From: an uncultured Porticoccus sp.
Lineage (GTDB): Bacteria; Pseudomonadota; Gammaproteobacteria; Pseudomonadales; Porticoccaceae
NCBI GenBank assembly: GCA_950063125.1
Contig: CATLZI010000001.1
Span: 1 to 25,753, forward strand
Length of the DNA: 25,753 bases
Direction: 5' to 3'
Both the position numbers and the translations under genes were made by a program. A model generated the notes under the pieces. That model was not told the DNA's origin, made no database searches, and saw only the letters and a program-made list of their open reading frames with translations. Below, in pieces: positions 1-8,608 of this stretch (position 1 is its first letter; each line of letters starts with the position of its first letter).

Positions 1-93
1 TTTTGCCGCCTGACGGGGGAATACCCGGGTCAACATGACCCAGGCAATGACCAGGGCAAAGATCGCGAGCAGAAAGGCAAATACCGGGTTCAT
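1..93 (-). CDS. Partial membrane-anchored protein, N-terminus only
   Basis: Only the first 31 codons are in the window; the gene continues past the left edge. The ATG is preceded by a good ribosome binding site (GAGGTGA, 7 nt upstream). Residues 4-22 form one hydrophobic helix ending in LTRVFPRQ, so the product is either anchored in the inner membrane by its N-terminus or exported. It starts 40 bp downstream of the flavin monooxygenase stop on the same strand and is probably co-transcribed with it. The family cannot be told from this fragment; genes beside such monooxygenases are often hydrolases or dehydrogenases, but nothing here proves that. Confidence 0.6.
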   Translation of the reverse strand, partial: MNPVFAFLLAIFALVIAWVMLTRVFPRQAAK

Positions 94-133
94 TGACAAA
101 TCACCTCAACGGGTTTGTGGGCGTGTGTGGTGC

Positions 134-1591
<1,458 letters not shown>

Positions 1592-1708
1592 AGGTGTTCT
1601 CTCTGCTGGCGGATGGCGTTCCGATCATGACATTACAATGGCCTTTCAATAATGTTATCGAATGGCCCCCGTCCTGGATGTCTACTGCATGTTGGTTCGT
1701 TGCCAGCC

Positions 1709-2455
1709 TCAGGACGTAAATTTCTTCATGATGTCGACGGGCAGTGGAAACACGATAGTGGAACTTTTGTCACCGGCAATTTCCACCAGGGTTTGCAGGT
1801 AGCGCAATTGAATGGCGGATTCCTCTGTGGCCAATATCTTTGCTGCCTCTGCGAGTTTCTCTGCCGCTTCGGCCTCACCCATGGCGTGAATGACTTTTGC
1901 GCGACGCTCTCTCTCGGCTTCCGCCTGCTTGGCGATGGCACGGATCATGGATTCGTTCAGATCCACATGCTTGATTTCCACATTGGCCACTTTGACGCCC
2001 CAGGCCTCTGTCTGTTTATCGAGAATGGTCTGCACGTCGGCATTGAGGCGGTCGCGCTCGGCCAGCATATCATCAAGCTCGTGCTGTCCCAGCACCGAGC
2101 GAAGGGTGGTCTGCGAGAGTTGACTGGTGGCTTCAAGGTAATTTTCCACCTGGATGATGGCGCGCTCCGGGTCCATGACCCGGAAATAAATAACCGCATT
2201 GACCTGGACAGAGACATTATCCCTGGAGATAACGTCCTGGGTGGGCACATCCATGACCAGGGTGCGTAAATCCACCCGTACCATTTGTTGCAGTACGGGG
2301 ATGATGATGACAAGACCGGGGCCCTTCACTTTGTAGAAGCGGCCCAGCATAAACACCACGCCGCGTTCATATTCCCGTAAAATACGGAACATGGAGGCCA
2401 GTAATACGACCACCAATACCAGCAGTATCCCAAAAAATGTTTGCATCTCGAACAT
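1709..2455 (-). CDS. Slipin (stomatin-like SPFH protein), partner of NfeD
   Basis: 248 aa bacterial slipin of the SPFH/Band 7 superfamily. An N-terminal hydrophobic hairpin or helix (about 6-24) is followed by [13 protein letters not shown] and a full SPFH domain (about 25-190), then a charged Ala/Glu-rich helical stretch ([24 protein letters not shown]; about 175-215) that promotes oligomerisation. Such proteins form large membrane-associated rings or microdomains and in archaea are cleaved by the partner NfeD protease. Its ATG shares one base with the TGA of nfeD (TGATG), so the two are translationally coupled, the classic slipin/NfeD operon. Length and domain content are complete. The shortness (no long C-terminal tail) separates it from flotillins and QmcA. 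Confidence 0.93.
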   Translation of the reverse strand: MFEMQTFFGILLVLVVVLLASMFRILREYERGVVFMLGRFYKVKGPGLVIIIPVLQQMVRVDLRTLVMDVPTQDVISRDNVSVQVNAVIYFRVMDPERAIIQVENYLEATSQLSQTTLRSVLGQHELDDMLAERDRLNADVQTILDKQTEAWGVKVANVEIKHVDLNESMIRAIAKQAEAERERRAKVIHAMGEAEAAEKLAEAAKILATEESAIQLRYLQTLVEIAGDKSSTIVFPLPVDIMKKFTS

Positions 2456-3849
2456 CAGTATTCTCCTTCAGTGGGTTTGCTGACCACAGCGGTCAGCCCG
2501 TCAATAGCCGTTACCCGTACCTGTTCATTCAATTGCAGGGGTGATTCTGACCGGGCATGCCAGAGTTCTCCCTCGAGCCAAACCCAGGCATTGACACCAT
2601 CGACCCGGCCCACCGTTGCCATGGTTCCGATCAGATGCTCTGTGCCTGTGACCACTTTGCGATGTCGTGCCTTAACCAGCATGCTCAGGGCAAACACTAA
2701 CAGGCCGATACTGAAGACTGTCAATGCAATGATCATCGGTAGGGCAATCTGGTAGGCTGGCAAGTTGGTGTCCATCAGCATGACCGAGCCGGTCAAAAAG
2801 GTGATCGCGCCACTAATCCCCATGAGGCCGAAACTGGGGGCAAAGGCCTCTGCTGTCATCAGGGCGATGCCCAGCAGAATCAAGCCCATCCCCGCATAGC
2901 TGATTGGTAACATTTGCAGGGCATACATGGCAATCAGCAAGCTGGTTGCCCCGACAATACCCGCCAGGCCAATCCCCGGATTGTAAAACTCTATAATCAG
3001 GCCATAGATGCCGACCATGAGCAGGATGTAGGCGATATTGGGGTTGGTAATAACCGCCAGGAATTCGCTGCGCCAGTCCATAGGTTGGTAGTGGACGGTT
3101 TCCCCGGCAGTGGACAGTGACACGGATTTTTTATCCAGCGTCACTTGGCGGCCATCCAGTTGCTTCAGCAGGTTTTCCATGGAGTCTGCAACCAACTCGA
3201 TAACGCCCTGTTCAAGAGCATCGTTTGCCGAGAGACTGACCCCTTCACGCACTGCGCGTTCCGCCCAGTCTCCGTTGCGGCTCCTGAGTTGTGCCAGGCT
3301 GCGGATATAGGCCACGGCATCATTCACCACTTTTCGCTCCATGGCATCGCCCGGTGGGGCAGCTCCTGTGTTTTCTTTGCTTTCTCCCTCAGGTTTGCCA
3401 TCTTTGGCATCATCGTTACCCGGCATGCTCGGCAATCCCGGTGATCCACCGCCCAACTGAACTGGCGTTGCCGCTCCGAGGTTGGTGCCGGGTGCCATGG
3501 CTGCCAAATGTGTGGCATACAACAGGTAGGTACCAGCACTGGCGGCCCTTGCTCCACTGGGAGACACATAACCAATGACTGGCAGAGGAGAAGCCAGGAT
3601 GACCTTGATCATCTCCCGCATGGCCATATCCAGGCCGCCGGGGGTGTCAATACGCAGTACGACTAAGCTGGCCTCGGCCGTGATTGCTTTGTCCAGTGAC
3701 CGTTCCATATGGTCAGCAGTCGCTGGCCCAATGGCTCCTTCGATATCGATCACCCAGATGTCTGCCCGGAGAACCACAGAGAAAAGCAAAAGGTAAATCA
3801 GCAGACAACTGCGAGGGAGGTAGCTTGTGCAGCATGACAAAAGTTTCAT
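2455..3849 (-). CDS. NfeD-type membrane serine protease (long form, ClpP-class)
   Basis: 464 aa. An N-terminal signal or anchor (about 15-28) is followed by a ClpP-like protease domain (about 30-235), several membrane helices (about 265-392) and a C-terminal OB-fold NfeD domain (about 398-460). The likely catalytic dyad, by comparison with the Pyrococcus 1510-N protease, is Ser104 in [10 protein letters not shown] and Lys173 in [13 protein letters not shown] Gly/Pro/Glu-rich insert (about 131-169) lies between them and makes their spacing longer than in the archaeal enzyme. The protease domain should face the periplasm and may process the slipin encoded immediately downstream. No Shine-Dalgarno sequence precedes the ATG, and a promoter-like -10 ends 6 bp upstream, so translation may be leaderless. 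Confidence 0.92.
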   Translation of the reverse strand: MKLLSCCTSYLPRSCLLIYLLLFSVVLRADIWVIDIEGAIGPATADHMERSLDKAITAEASLVVLRIDTPGGLDMAMREMIKVILASPLPVIGYVSPSGARAASAGTYLLYATHLAAMAPGTNLGAATPVQLGGGSPGLPSMPGNDDAKDGKPEGESKENTGAAPPGDAMERKVVNDAVAYIRSLAQLRSRNGDWAERAVREGVSLSANDALEQGVIELVADSMENLLKQLDGRQVTLDKKSVSLSTAGETVHYQPMDWRSEFLAVITNPNIAYILLMVGIYGLIIEFYNPGIGLAGIVGATSLLIAMYALQMLPISYAGMGLILLGIALMTAEAFAPSFGLMGISGAITFLTGSVMLMDTNLPAYQIALPMIIALTVFSIGLLVFALSMLVKARHRKVVTGTEHLIGTMATVGRVDGVNAWVWLEGELWHARSESPLQLNEQVRVTAIDGLTAVVSKPTEGEY

Positions 3850-3855
3850 GGTGCC

Positions 3856-3884
3856 AGTATAGAACAGACAATCGGCGCTGTTTA
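3856..3884 (-). promoter_or_regulatory. Candidate sigma70 promoter of nfeD-slipin operon
   Basis: Read on the minus strand: -35 TAAACA (3884-3879), 17 bp spacer, -10 TATACT (3861-3856). The predicted transcription start (six bases after the -10) is 3849, exactly the A of the nfeD ATG. That would make the transcript leaderless, in agreement with the lack of a ribosome binding site. This rests on motif matching by eye only. Confidence 0.45.
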
Positions 3885-4077
3885 CTTTATCGGCCCCTCT
3901 GACCCGGCCGAATCAGGGTGAATATCAACTCTTTAGCAGATTTTGCCGGGTGAGCAGTGCTGCCAATTGTCTTTGCCGGTGGCTAAGCCGACGGGTAGAC
4001 TGCGTCAAAAGGGCAGAACCAGATAAAAAATATGCCATCTGCCAATGGACGAAGTGAGCACACAGTAGAGAATGTTT

Positions 4078-4851
4078 ATGAAGACCTTTGCCGAAAAAGT
4101 CGTGATTGTCACCGGCGCAACTTCCGGGTTGGGCGAGGCCGCTGCCCTAAAGTTTGCCCGTGAAGGGGCAAGCGTTGTGTTGGCTGCCCGTCGCGAAGAC
4201 AAAGGGCAGGCCGTGCTGCAGAAGATTGAGGCACTCGGTGCAGAGGGGATGTTCATCAAAACCGATGTGACCGATGGCGCGGATGTTCAGGCGGTGGTGG
4301 AGAAAACCCTCGCCAGATTCGGCAAGCTGGACTGTGCGGTCAATAGTGCCGGTATTTCCGGCCCGGTACTGGTGCCGGTTGCAGACATCGAAGAGACCGA
4401 TTGGGATGCCCTGATGGATACCAATCTGAAAGCCGTGTGGATGTGCATGAAATATCAGATCCGCGCCATGCTCAAGCGGGGCGCTGGTTCTATCGTCAAC
4501 ATTTCGTCGATATACGGTTATAAACCCAGCGATGTGGGCCATGCGCCTTACTGTGCCAGCAAATATGCGTTGATTGGTCTGTCGAAATCGGCGGCCGTTG
4601 ACTATGGCCAGCAGGGTATCCGTGTCAATGTGGTTTCACCGGGTTATACCCATTCTGAGATGATCGATCCCGTGGCCGAGGCGCAACCTGAATTCATCAA
4701 TGCGGTGGTAAATCGTTATTCGGCAATGAACCGGCTCGGCCGCGCGGAAGAGACAGCGGAGGCCACTGCCTGGCTATGCTCTGATGCGGCAAGTTTTGTG
4801 AACGGTGCTGTATTGCCGGTGGACGGTGGTGATACCACGCGACTTTACTAG
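4078..4851 (+). CDS. Short-chain dehydrogenase/reductase (classical SDR)
   Basis: 257 aa NAD(P)-dependent oxidoreductase. It shows the cofactor motif TGATSGLG (12-19), NSAG (89-92), the catalytic Ser in NISS (143/144), YCASK with Tyr158 and Lys162, and the C-terminal VDGG seen in FabG-like enzymes. Arg residues after the second beta strand (LAARRED) suggest NADP preference. An ATG at 4072 would add two residues, but the purine-rich GTAGAG sits only 2 nt before it; it is spaced normally (about 8 nt) from the ATG at 4078, so I prefer the latter. It is a single gene, divergent from the nfeD operon across about 230 bp. The substrate is unknown; family members reduce or oxidise hydroxyl/keto groups of lipids, sterols or sugars. 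Confidence 0.9.
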   Translation: MKTFAEKVVIVTGATSGLGEAAALKFAREGASVVLAARREDKGQAVLQKIEALGAEGMFIKTDVTDGADVQAVVEKTLARFGKLDCAVNSAGISGPVLVPVADIEETDWDALMDTNLKAVWMCMKYQIRAMLKRGAGSIVNISSIYGYKPSDVGHAPYCASKYALIGLSKSAAVDYGQQGIRVNVVSPGYTHSEMIDPVAEAQPEFINAVVNRYSAMNRLGRAEETAEATAWLCSDAASFVNGAVLPVDGGDTTRLY

Positions 4852-4930
4852 CCAATTTATTAGCTGGCGCAGAGACGGCAGTGTTCAGCCGAAACTTGAA
4901 ATTTGTTATCAACTCTGAACAGGTTGTTTT

Positions 4931-5209
4931 ATGAAAACGGTGTTTCGCAAAATCTTCTGGCCTATCCTGCGTATTTTTGAGCACGATGCGCCTGCTCAGG
5001 GCTACCGCCCATTGAACCGAAAAATCCTGCTTTTTGTGGGCATTCTTTTTTTGATGCTGACCGGCATATCTCTCTATTTTGTAGTTTCGGTAGCGGTCAT
5101 GGGGGGGCTGATTCCTGTAATAGGCTTTTTGGTTGCTGGCACTGTTTGTCTGGTGGTTGCCCTGTTGGGCAGCGATGGGGCCGTGGTGAAAATCTGGGGA
5201 AGCAGGTAG
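4931..5209 (+). CDS. Small two-helix inner membrane protein, unknown function
   Basis: 92 aa. A basic N-terminal segment (FRKIFWPILRIFEHDAPAQG) is followed by two hydrophobic helices (about 32-53 and 58-77) and a short charged tail. Both ends are probably cytoplasmic. I do not recognise a named family. The ATG is preceded by CAGG 8 nt upstream. The gene is 79 bp after the SDR on the same strand and ends 24 bp before a strong terminator, so it may be the last gene of an SDR transcript. A G7 run (5101-5107) lies within the second helix. Confidence 0.7.
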   Translation: MKTVFRKIFWPILRIFEHDAPAQGYRPLNRKILLFVGILFLMLTGISLYFVVSVAVMGGLIPVIGFLVAGTVCLVVALLGSDGAVVKIWGSR

Positions 5210-5233
5210 CGTCATTCAAACAGCAATAGGCAT

Positions 5234-5260
5234 AAAAAAGGGGCGTACAGCCCCTTTTTT
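5234..5260. terminator. Bidirectional intrinsic terminator
   Basis: A GGGGC/GCCCC stem with a 5-nt loop (GTACA) is flanked by A6 on the left and T6 on the right, so it has a U-run in RNA from either strand. It lies between the convergent small membrane protein gene (ends 5209) and the exported-protein gene (ends 5284), and would stop transcripts from both. Confidence 0.88.
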
Positions 5261-5283
5261 ATAATATTTGAGTCAGTATTACA

Positions 5284-5889
5284 TCAGATTTTCTGACCTT
5301 TCGGGAGATTCTCATAGACCTCGTCATCGGGCGCGGCATTCAGGATTGCCTTGAAGTAGCTGCTGGGCAGTTTGATCTGGTAAGTGCGATTCCCCGTGAT
5401 CGTAAGATCCATTCCCATATTGGCGCTGTCAAAGAAATTGATAAACGAGATCGGCAGGGCGATTCGCTCTTCGTAACGGCAATTGGCTGCCTCGCAGACA
5501 TTTTCATCTTTCGACATGGGGACCAGGCGAAGCTCGCCATCCTTGGTGGTTGCCTTGCTATAGGAGCGCCAGCCCTCATCGTTGTACTGAGCTGTGACGT
5601 AGAGGATGTACTGGTCCTCACCTTCAAGGTCGACAGCGCGCACCAGGTAAATCTCGGAAAAATTCTCGGACAGCTTTTTTTCCGAGAGGGCAAAGTTCGG
5701 TCCGTAGGTGATTTCACCGTTCACCGGATCCATCTTGTATTCGATCAGGGTGCTGATTTCCTCGGGGGACTGCCAATTGATTTTGGCTTCTTTGGAAGCT
5801 TCCTGGGAAACAGGTTCGCTGTCTGAACCGGCGTGGACCTGCAGGGAAGCCAGTGCCAACAGGGCAAGGATCTGTGGAATTATTTTCAT
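5284..5889 (-). CDS. Exported protein of unknown function
   Basis: 201 aa with a clear signal peptide: MKIIPQILALLALASLQVHA, predicted cleavage after VHA (20/21). The mature part is acidic and mixed alpha/beta in look, with two close cysteines (132 and 137, in NVCEAANC) that could form a disulfide in the periplasm. No known domain is recognised. An ATG 12 bp upstream (5901) would add MESH, but the GGAG formed by that very ATGGAG is the ribosome binding site for the ATG at 5889 (7 nt spacing), so the shorter form is chosen. It is monocistronic, ending at the bidirectional terminator; its 5' side is a long divergent intergenic region with a palindrome. Confidence 0.8.
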   Translation of the reverse strand: MKIIPQILALLALASLQVHAGSDSEPVSQEASKEAKINWQSPEEISTLIEYKMDPVNGEITYGPNFALSEKKLSENFSEIYLVRAVDLEGEDQYILYVTAQYNDEGWRSYSKATTKDGELRLVPMSKDENVCEAANCRYEERIALPISFINFFDSANMGMDLTITGNRTYQIKLPSSYFKAILNAAPDDEVYENLPKGQKI

Positions 5890-6290
5890 GTGTGACTCCA
5901 TGGTATTGATGAGTGCTTGACGCGTTCATTTTTGTTGGTCGGTATGCTTGCGCTTTTGCCTGTGCATTTCAACCTGTTTATTGCTGGATAACGTTCCAGC
6001 ATCGCCTCATAGCCGTTTCGCAAATGGTGCTGTTAAACACAGATGTTACCGATATATCGGCAACTATGAGTCTTTCCGTTATCGATGGTTCCTGAGCAGG
6101 ACAATTTTGACAAAAGCTGGTGCAAGAACCTTTCGTCAATAATTACGCGGGAGGAAGATATCTGGATCAGCGAAAATGAAGCAGGAGTCCGAGGTCGGGT
6201 TTCTCTGTTTTTTCAGGATCCCCGTGTTCTCAATGAATAGTGCCAACTATGCTAAGATGCCGGGTTTGCGATTGATGAATCCAGTCTATT
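5890..6290. other. 401-bp divergent intergenic region with operator-like palindrome
   Basis: This is the space between the exported-protein gene (minus) and the MBL hydrolase gene (plus). No convincing ORF is present. It contains the near-perfect 20-bp palindrome at 6045-6064 and, close to the hydrolase gene, a -10-like TATGCTAAGAT (6248-6258) with no good -35. Promoters for both flanking genes must lie here, but I cannot place them firmly. Confidence 0.6.
6045..6064. promoter_or_regulatory. 20-bp near-perfect palindrome, possible operator
   Basis: The centre CCGATATATCGG is a perfect 12-bp palindrome. It is extended by one mismatch and then a further GTT/AAC match, giving 18 of 20 symmetric positions. 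It sits about 155 bp from the minus-strand gene start and 227 bp from the plus-strand gene start. Such symmetry is typical of a dimeric regulator site, but no regulator gene is next to it. Confidence 0.4.
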
Positions 6291-6932
6291 ATGAACCAAG
6301 CGACACCCTATATTGTTCGGACCTTTCCAGTGGGGCCGTTGCAGTGTAACTGCACGGTCATAGGCGACCCGGCTACCCGTCGGGCGTTGGTGATTGACCC
6401 CGGTGGCAATGCCGCAGATATTCAGGCCATTCTGGCAGAACTCCAGCTGGTGGTTGTGGCAATTATTCATACCCACGCGCATCTGGATCATATCCTCGCC
6501 GCTGGTGAGATCAAAAAAACCACCGGTGCACCGATTTATCTACACCGTCAGGACATGTTTCTGTGGCGTGGTGTCGCGGAACAATGTGCCATGTTTGGCG
6601 TGCCCCTGGTGACTCTGCCCGATCCGGATCATTATTTTGAGGATGACCATGATCTGGGATGTTGTGGCGGGGTGGCAATGCATACGCCGGGGCACACACC
6701 GGGTTCTACCAGCTTCTGGTTCGAGCCGGCCGATCTGTTGATCGCCGGAGATACCCTGTTTCGCAGTGGTATCGGCCGCACCGATTTGCCCGGTGGCGAT
6801 CACGGTCAGATCGTCAAATCCATTCGCGAGCGGCTCTATACCCTGGATGATAATGTGGCCGTGGTCACCGGGCACGGGCCGGGTACCACGATCGGTGATG
6901 AGAAATACCACAACAGGTTCGTGCGGGCCTGA
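6291..6932 (+). CDS. Metallo-beta-lactamase fold hydrolase (glyoxalase II-like, YcbL type)
   Basis: 213 aa, the size of the single-domain GloB-like YcbL group and shorter than classical glyoxalase II (about 250 aa). Metal ligands are visible: THAHLDH (His62, His64, Asp66, His67), HTPGHTPGS (His135), GDTLF (Asp154) and GHGPGT (His195), enough for a binuclear Zn/Fe site. It probably hydrolyses a thioester such as S-lactoylglutathione or a related ester in the cytoplasm. It is followed by the dUTPase gene 33 bp downstream on the same strand. The start codon has no strong ribosome binding site, but the N-terminus (YIVRTFPVGPLQCNCTVIGD) aligns with the family pattern. Confidence 0.9.
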   Translation: MNQATPYIVRTFPVGPLQCNCTVIGDPATRRALVIDPGGNAADIQAILAELQLVVVAIIHTHAHLDHILAAGEIKKTTGAPIYLHRQDMFLWRGVAEQCAMFGVPLVTLPDPDHYFEDDHDLGCCGGVAMHTPGHTPGSTSFWFEPADLLIAGDTLFRSGIGRTDLPGGDHGQIVKSIRERLYTLDDNVAVVTGHGPGTTIGDEKYHNRFVRA

Positions 6933-6965
6933 ATGCCCGCTTCCCCCAACAGAGACGGAGTGCTT

Positions 6966-7586
6966 ATGAAGCAACAGATACTGGCGATGCTGGAGTTGCA
7001 GAATGCGATGAATAGCAGGGTGAATGAGAACTGGGCCGAGCAGCATTTTGCGTGGTATCGGGCGATATGGGTGGAATGTGCCGAATTGCTTGATCACTAT
7101 GGTTGGAAGTGGTGGAAAAAACAGACGCCGGATGCCAATCAGGTAAAACTGGAGCTGGTGGATATCTGGCATTTCGGCCTCAGTATTCTGCTGCTGGAAT
7201 CCCGGAACCATCACGGAGATATAGCCCGGTTGGTGGAGCAGCAGCTGGCGAATGCCAAGCCTTCCGGTGATTTTCGTGAAGACCTCGAGGCATTTACCCT
7301 GAGCACCCTGCGAACCAAAAAGTTTGATGTGGCCGGGTTTGGTGCCCTGATGGCGGGGGGGGGGTTGAGTTTTGATGAGCTTTACACCCGCTATGTCGGT
7401 AAAAATGTGCTGAACTTTTTTCGCCAGGACCACGGCTACCAGGACGGCAGCTACCGCAAGCAGTGGGGCAGCAAGGAAGATAATGAACACCTGGTGGAAG
7501 CGGTTGCGGAACTTGATCATCGTTGCCCTGCGTTCAAGGATGATCTTTATCAGGCCCTGCAGAACCGCTATGCCGACAGCGCCTGA
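6966..7586 (+). CDS. Dimeric all-alpha dUTP diphosphatase (dUTPase_2 family)
   Basis: 206 aa. It matches the all-alpha NTP pyrophosphatase fold of dimeric dUTPases (Campylobacter/trypanosome type, MazG relatives): Mg-binding EXXE (Glu37/Glu40), Asp43, then ELVD (Glu63/Asp66), plus the conserved HYGWKWWKK between them and the C-terminal GYQDGSYRKQWG. It would convert dUTP to dUMP and pyrophosphate, keeping uracil out of DNA. The in-frame ATG at 6966 has GGAG 7 nt upstream; the longer frame from 6933 lacks a site and overlaps nothing useful. A run of ten G residues (7355-7364) encodes AGGG at about residue 130 and could be slippage-prone. Confidence 0.88.
   Translation: MKQQILAMLELQNAMNSRVNENWAEQHFAWYRAIWVECAELLDHYGWKWWKKQTPDANQVKLELVDIWHFGLSILLLESRNHHGDIARLVEQQLANAKPSGDFREDLEAFTLSTLRTKKFDVAGFGALMAGGGLSFDELYTRYVGKNVLNFFRQDHGYQDGSYRKQWGSKEDNEHLVEAVAELDHRCPAFKDDLYQALQNRYADSA
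7355..7364 (+). repeat. Homopolymeric G10 tract inside the dUTPase gene
   Basis: Ten consecutive G residues encode Ala-Gly-Gly-Gly in frame. Gain or loss of one base would shift the frame and remove the conserved C-terminal third of the enzyme. Confidence 0.9.
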
Positions 7587-7591
7587 CCCGT

Positions 7592-7620
7592 TTGGGTGTC
7601 TGTGCTAAAACCGATAGAAT
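7592..7620 (+). promoter_or_regulatory. Candidate sigma70 promoter upstream of ttcA
   Basis: TTGGGT (7592-7597), a 17-bp spacer, then TAGAAT (7615-7620). The -10 matches the consensus at five of six positions and the -35 at three of six. It lies in the 85-bp gap between the dUTPase and ttcA genes and would give a leader of about 45 nt. Confidence 0.35.
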
Positions 7621-7671
7621 GGCCTCTCTTCTGAGCGGTTCCACAACCCAAAAAACTGTTACAAGACAATC

Positions 7672-8538
7672 ATGATCGATTTCGATACTCGCAAACAGCG
7701 ACTGGAATTCAACAAGCTGCAAAAACGCCTGCGCCGCAATGTGGGCAAGGCCATTGCCGACTTCAATATGATTGAAGAGGGTGACAAGGTGATGGTCTGC
7801 CTGTCCGGCGGGAAAGATTCCTACGGTATGCTGGATATTTTGCTTGGCCTGCAGAAAACCGCGCCGGTCAGTTTTGAGCTGGTCGCCGTCAATCTTGACC
7901 AGAAACAACCCGGCTTTCCGCCTGAGGTGTTACCCCGCTATTTGACCGAGTTGGGGGTTCCCTTCCATATTCTGGAAAAGGACACTTACAGTGTTGTCAC
8001 CGAGTTGATTCCTGAAGGCAAGACCTACTGCAGTCTCTGTTCGCGGTTGCGGCGCGGTACCTTGTACGGCTTTGCCGAGCAGATTGGTGCCACCAGGATT
8101 GCCCTTGGCCACCATCGCGATGACATGATTGAAACCCTGTTTCTGAATATGTTCTACGGCGGAAAACTGAAGTCCATGCCGCCAAAACTACTCAGCGATG
8201 ACAAGCAGAATATGGTGATACGCCCACTTGCCTACTGCAAGGAAAGCGACCTGGAGCGCTATGCCATAGCCAAACAGTTCCCGATTATTCCCTGCAATCT
8301 GTGCGGTTCTCAGGATGGCTTACAGCGCAAGGTCATCAAGGACATGTTGCAAACTTGGGAGAAAGAGCATCCCGGACGTCTGGAAACGATTTTTAGTGCC
8401 ATTCAGTCCGTTGAGCCATCACAGCTGGCCGATGTCTCCCTATTTGATTTCACAGATTTAAAGCTGGATCGGTCGCCGCGCATCGGGGCGGTCAATCTCT
8501 GGGATGCCGACAGCGATGCTGTCCGCGAGCCCGCCTGA
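7672..8538 (+). CDS. ttcA: tRNA 2-thiocytidine biosynthesis protein TtcA
   Basis: 288 aa ATP-dependent thiolase that installs 2-thiocytidine at position 32 of certain tRNAs. The PP-loop SGGKDS (45-50) activates C32 by adenylation. The cysteine pair in CSLC (Cys120, Cys123) and PCNLC (Cys208, also Cys211) match the cysteines that hold the catalytic Fe-S cluster in the E. coli enzyme (Cys122, Cys125 and a third downstream). [14 protein letters not shown] is the conserved family block. Length is slightly below E. coli TtcA (311 aa). The start ATG has only a weak AAGACAA upstream. It stands alone, followed by dnaX with its own promoter. Confidence 0.96.
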   Translation: MIDFDTRKQRLEFNKLQKRLRRNVGKAIADFNMIEEGDKVMVCLSGGKDSYGMLDILLGLQKTAPVSFELVAVNLDQKQPGFPPEVLPRYLTELGVPFHILEKDTYSVVTELIPEGKTYCSLCSRLRRGTLYGFAEQIGATRIALGHHRDDMIETLFLNMFYGGKLKSMPPKLLSDDKQNMVIRPLAYCKESDLERYAIAKQFPIIPCNLCGSQDGLQRKVIKDMLQTWEKEHPGRLETIFSAIQSVEPSQLADVSLFDFTDLKLDRSPRIGAVNLWDADSDAVREPA

Positions 8539-8549
8539 TGCGCTACGGC

Positions 8550-8578
8550 TTTCGGTGCCGGAGTGATCACCCTATAAT
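8550..8578 (+). promoter_or_regulatory. Candidate dnaX promoter
   Basis: A perfect -10 TATAAT (8573-8578) lies 30 bp before the dnaX ATG, giving a leader of about 24 nt. The -35 at the proper distance (TTTCGG, 8550-8555) is weak. An 8-bp palindrome GTGATCAC (8563-8570) occupies the spacer and might help regulation. Confidence 0.45.
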
Positions 8579-8608
8579 CATTCCTTTCAGCAAGGCGGAT
8601 ACTGCCCC

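Noticed and set aside
1652..2269. Plus-strand open frame over the slipin gene
   Set aside because: It is the complement of a well-supported SPFH gene and its product is rich in His/Gly/Leu without domain features.
6107..6140. TTGACA as a -35 box upstream of the MBL hydrolase
   Set aside because: No acceptable -10 lies 16-18 bp downstream.
6176..6350. Short plus-strand frame starting before the MBL hydrolase
   Set aside because: It overlaps the hydrolase start in another frame, has no good ribosome site and no recognisable features.
6540..7520. Long minus-strand open frame (326 codons)
   Set aside because: It is antisense to the MBL hydrolase and dUTPase genes, which have clear family motifs and ribosome sites; its translation shows no recognisable domain.
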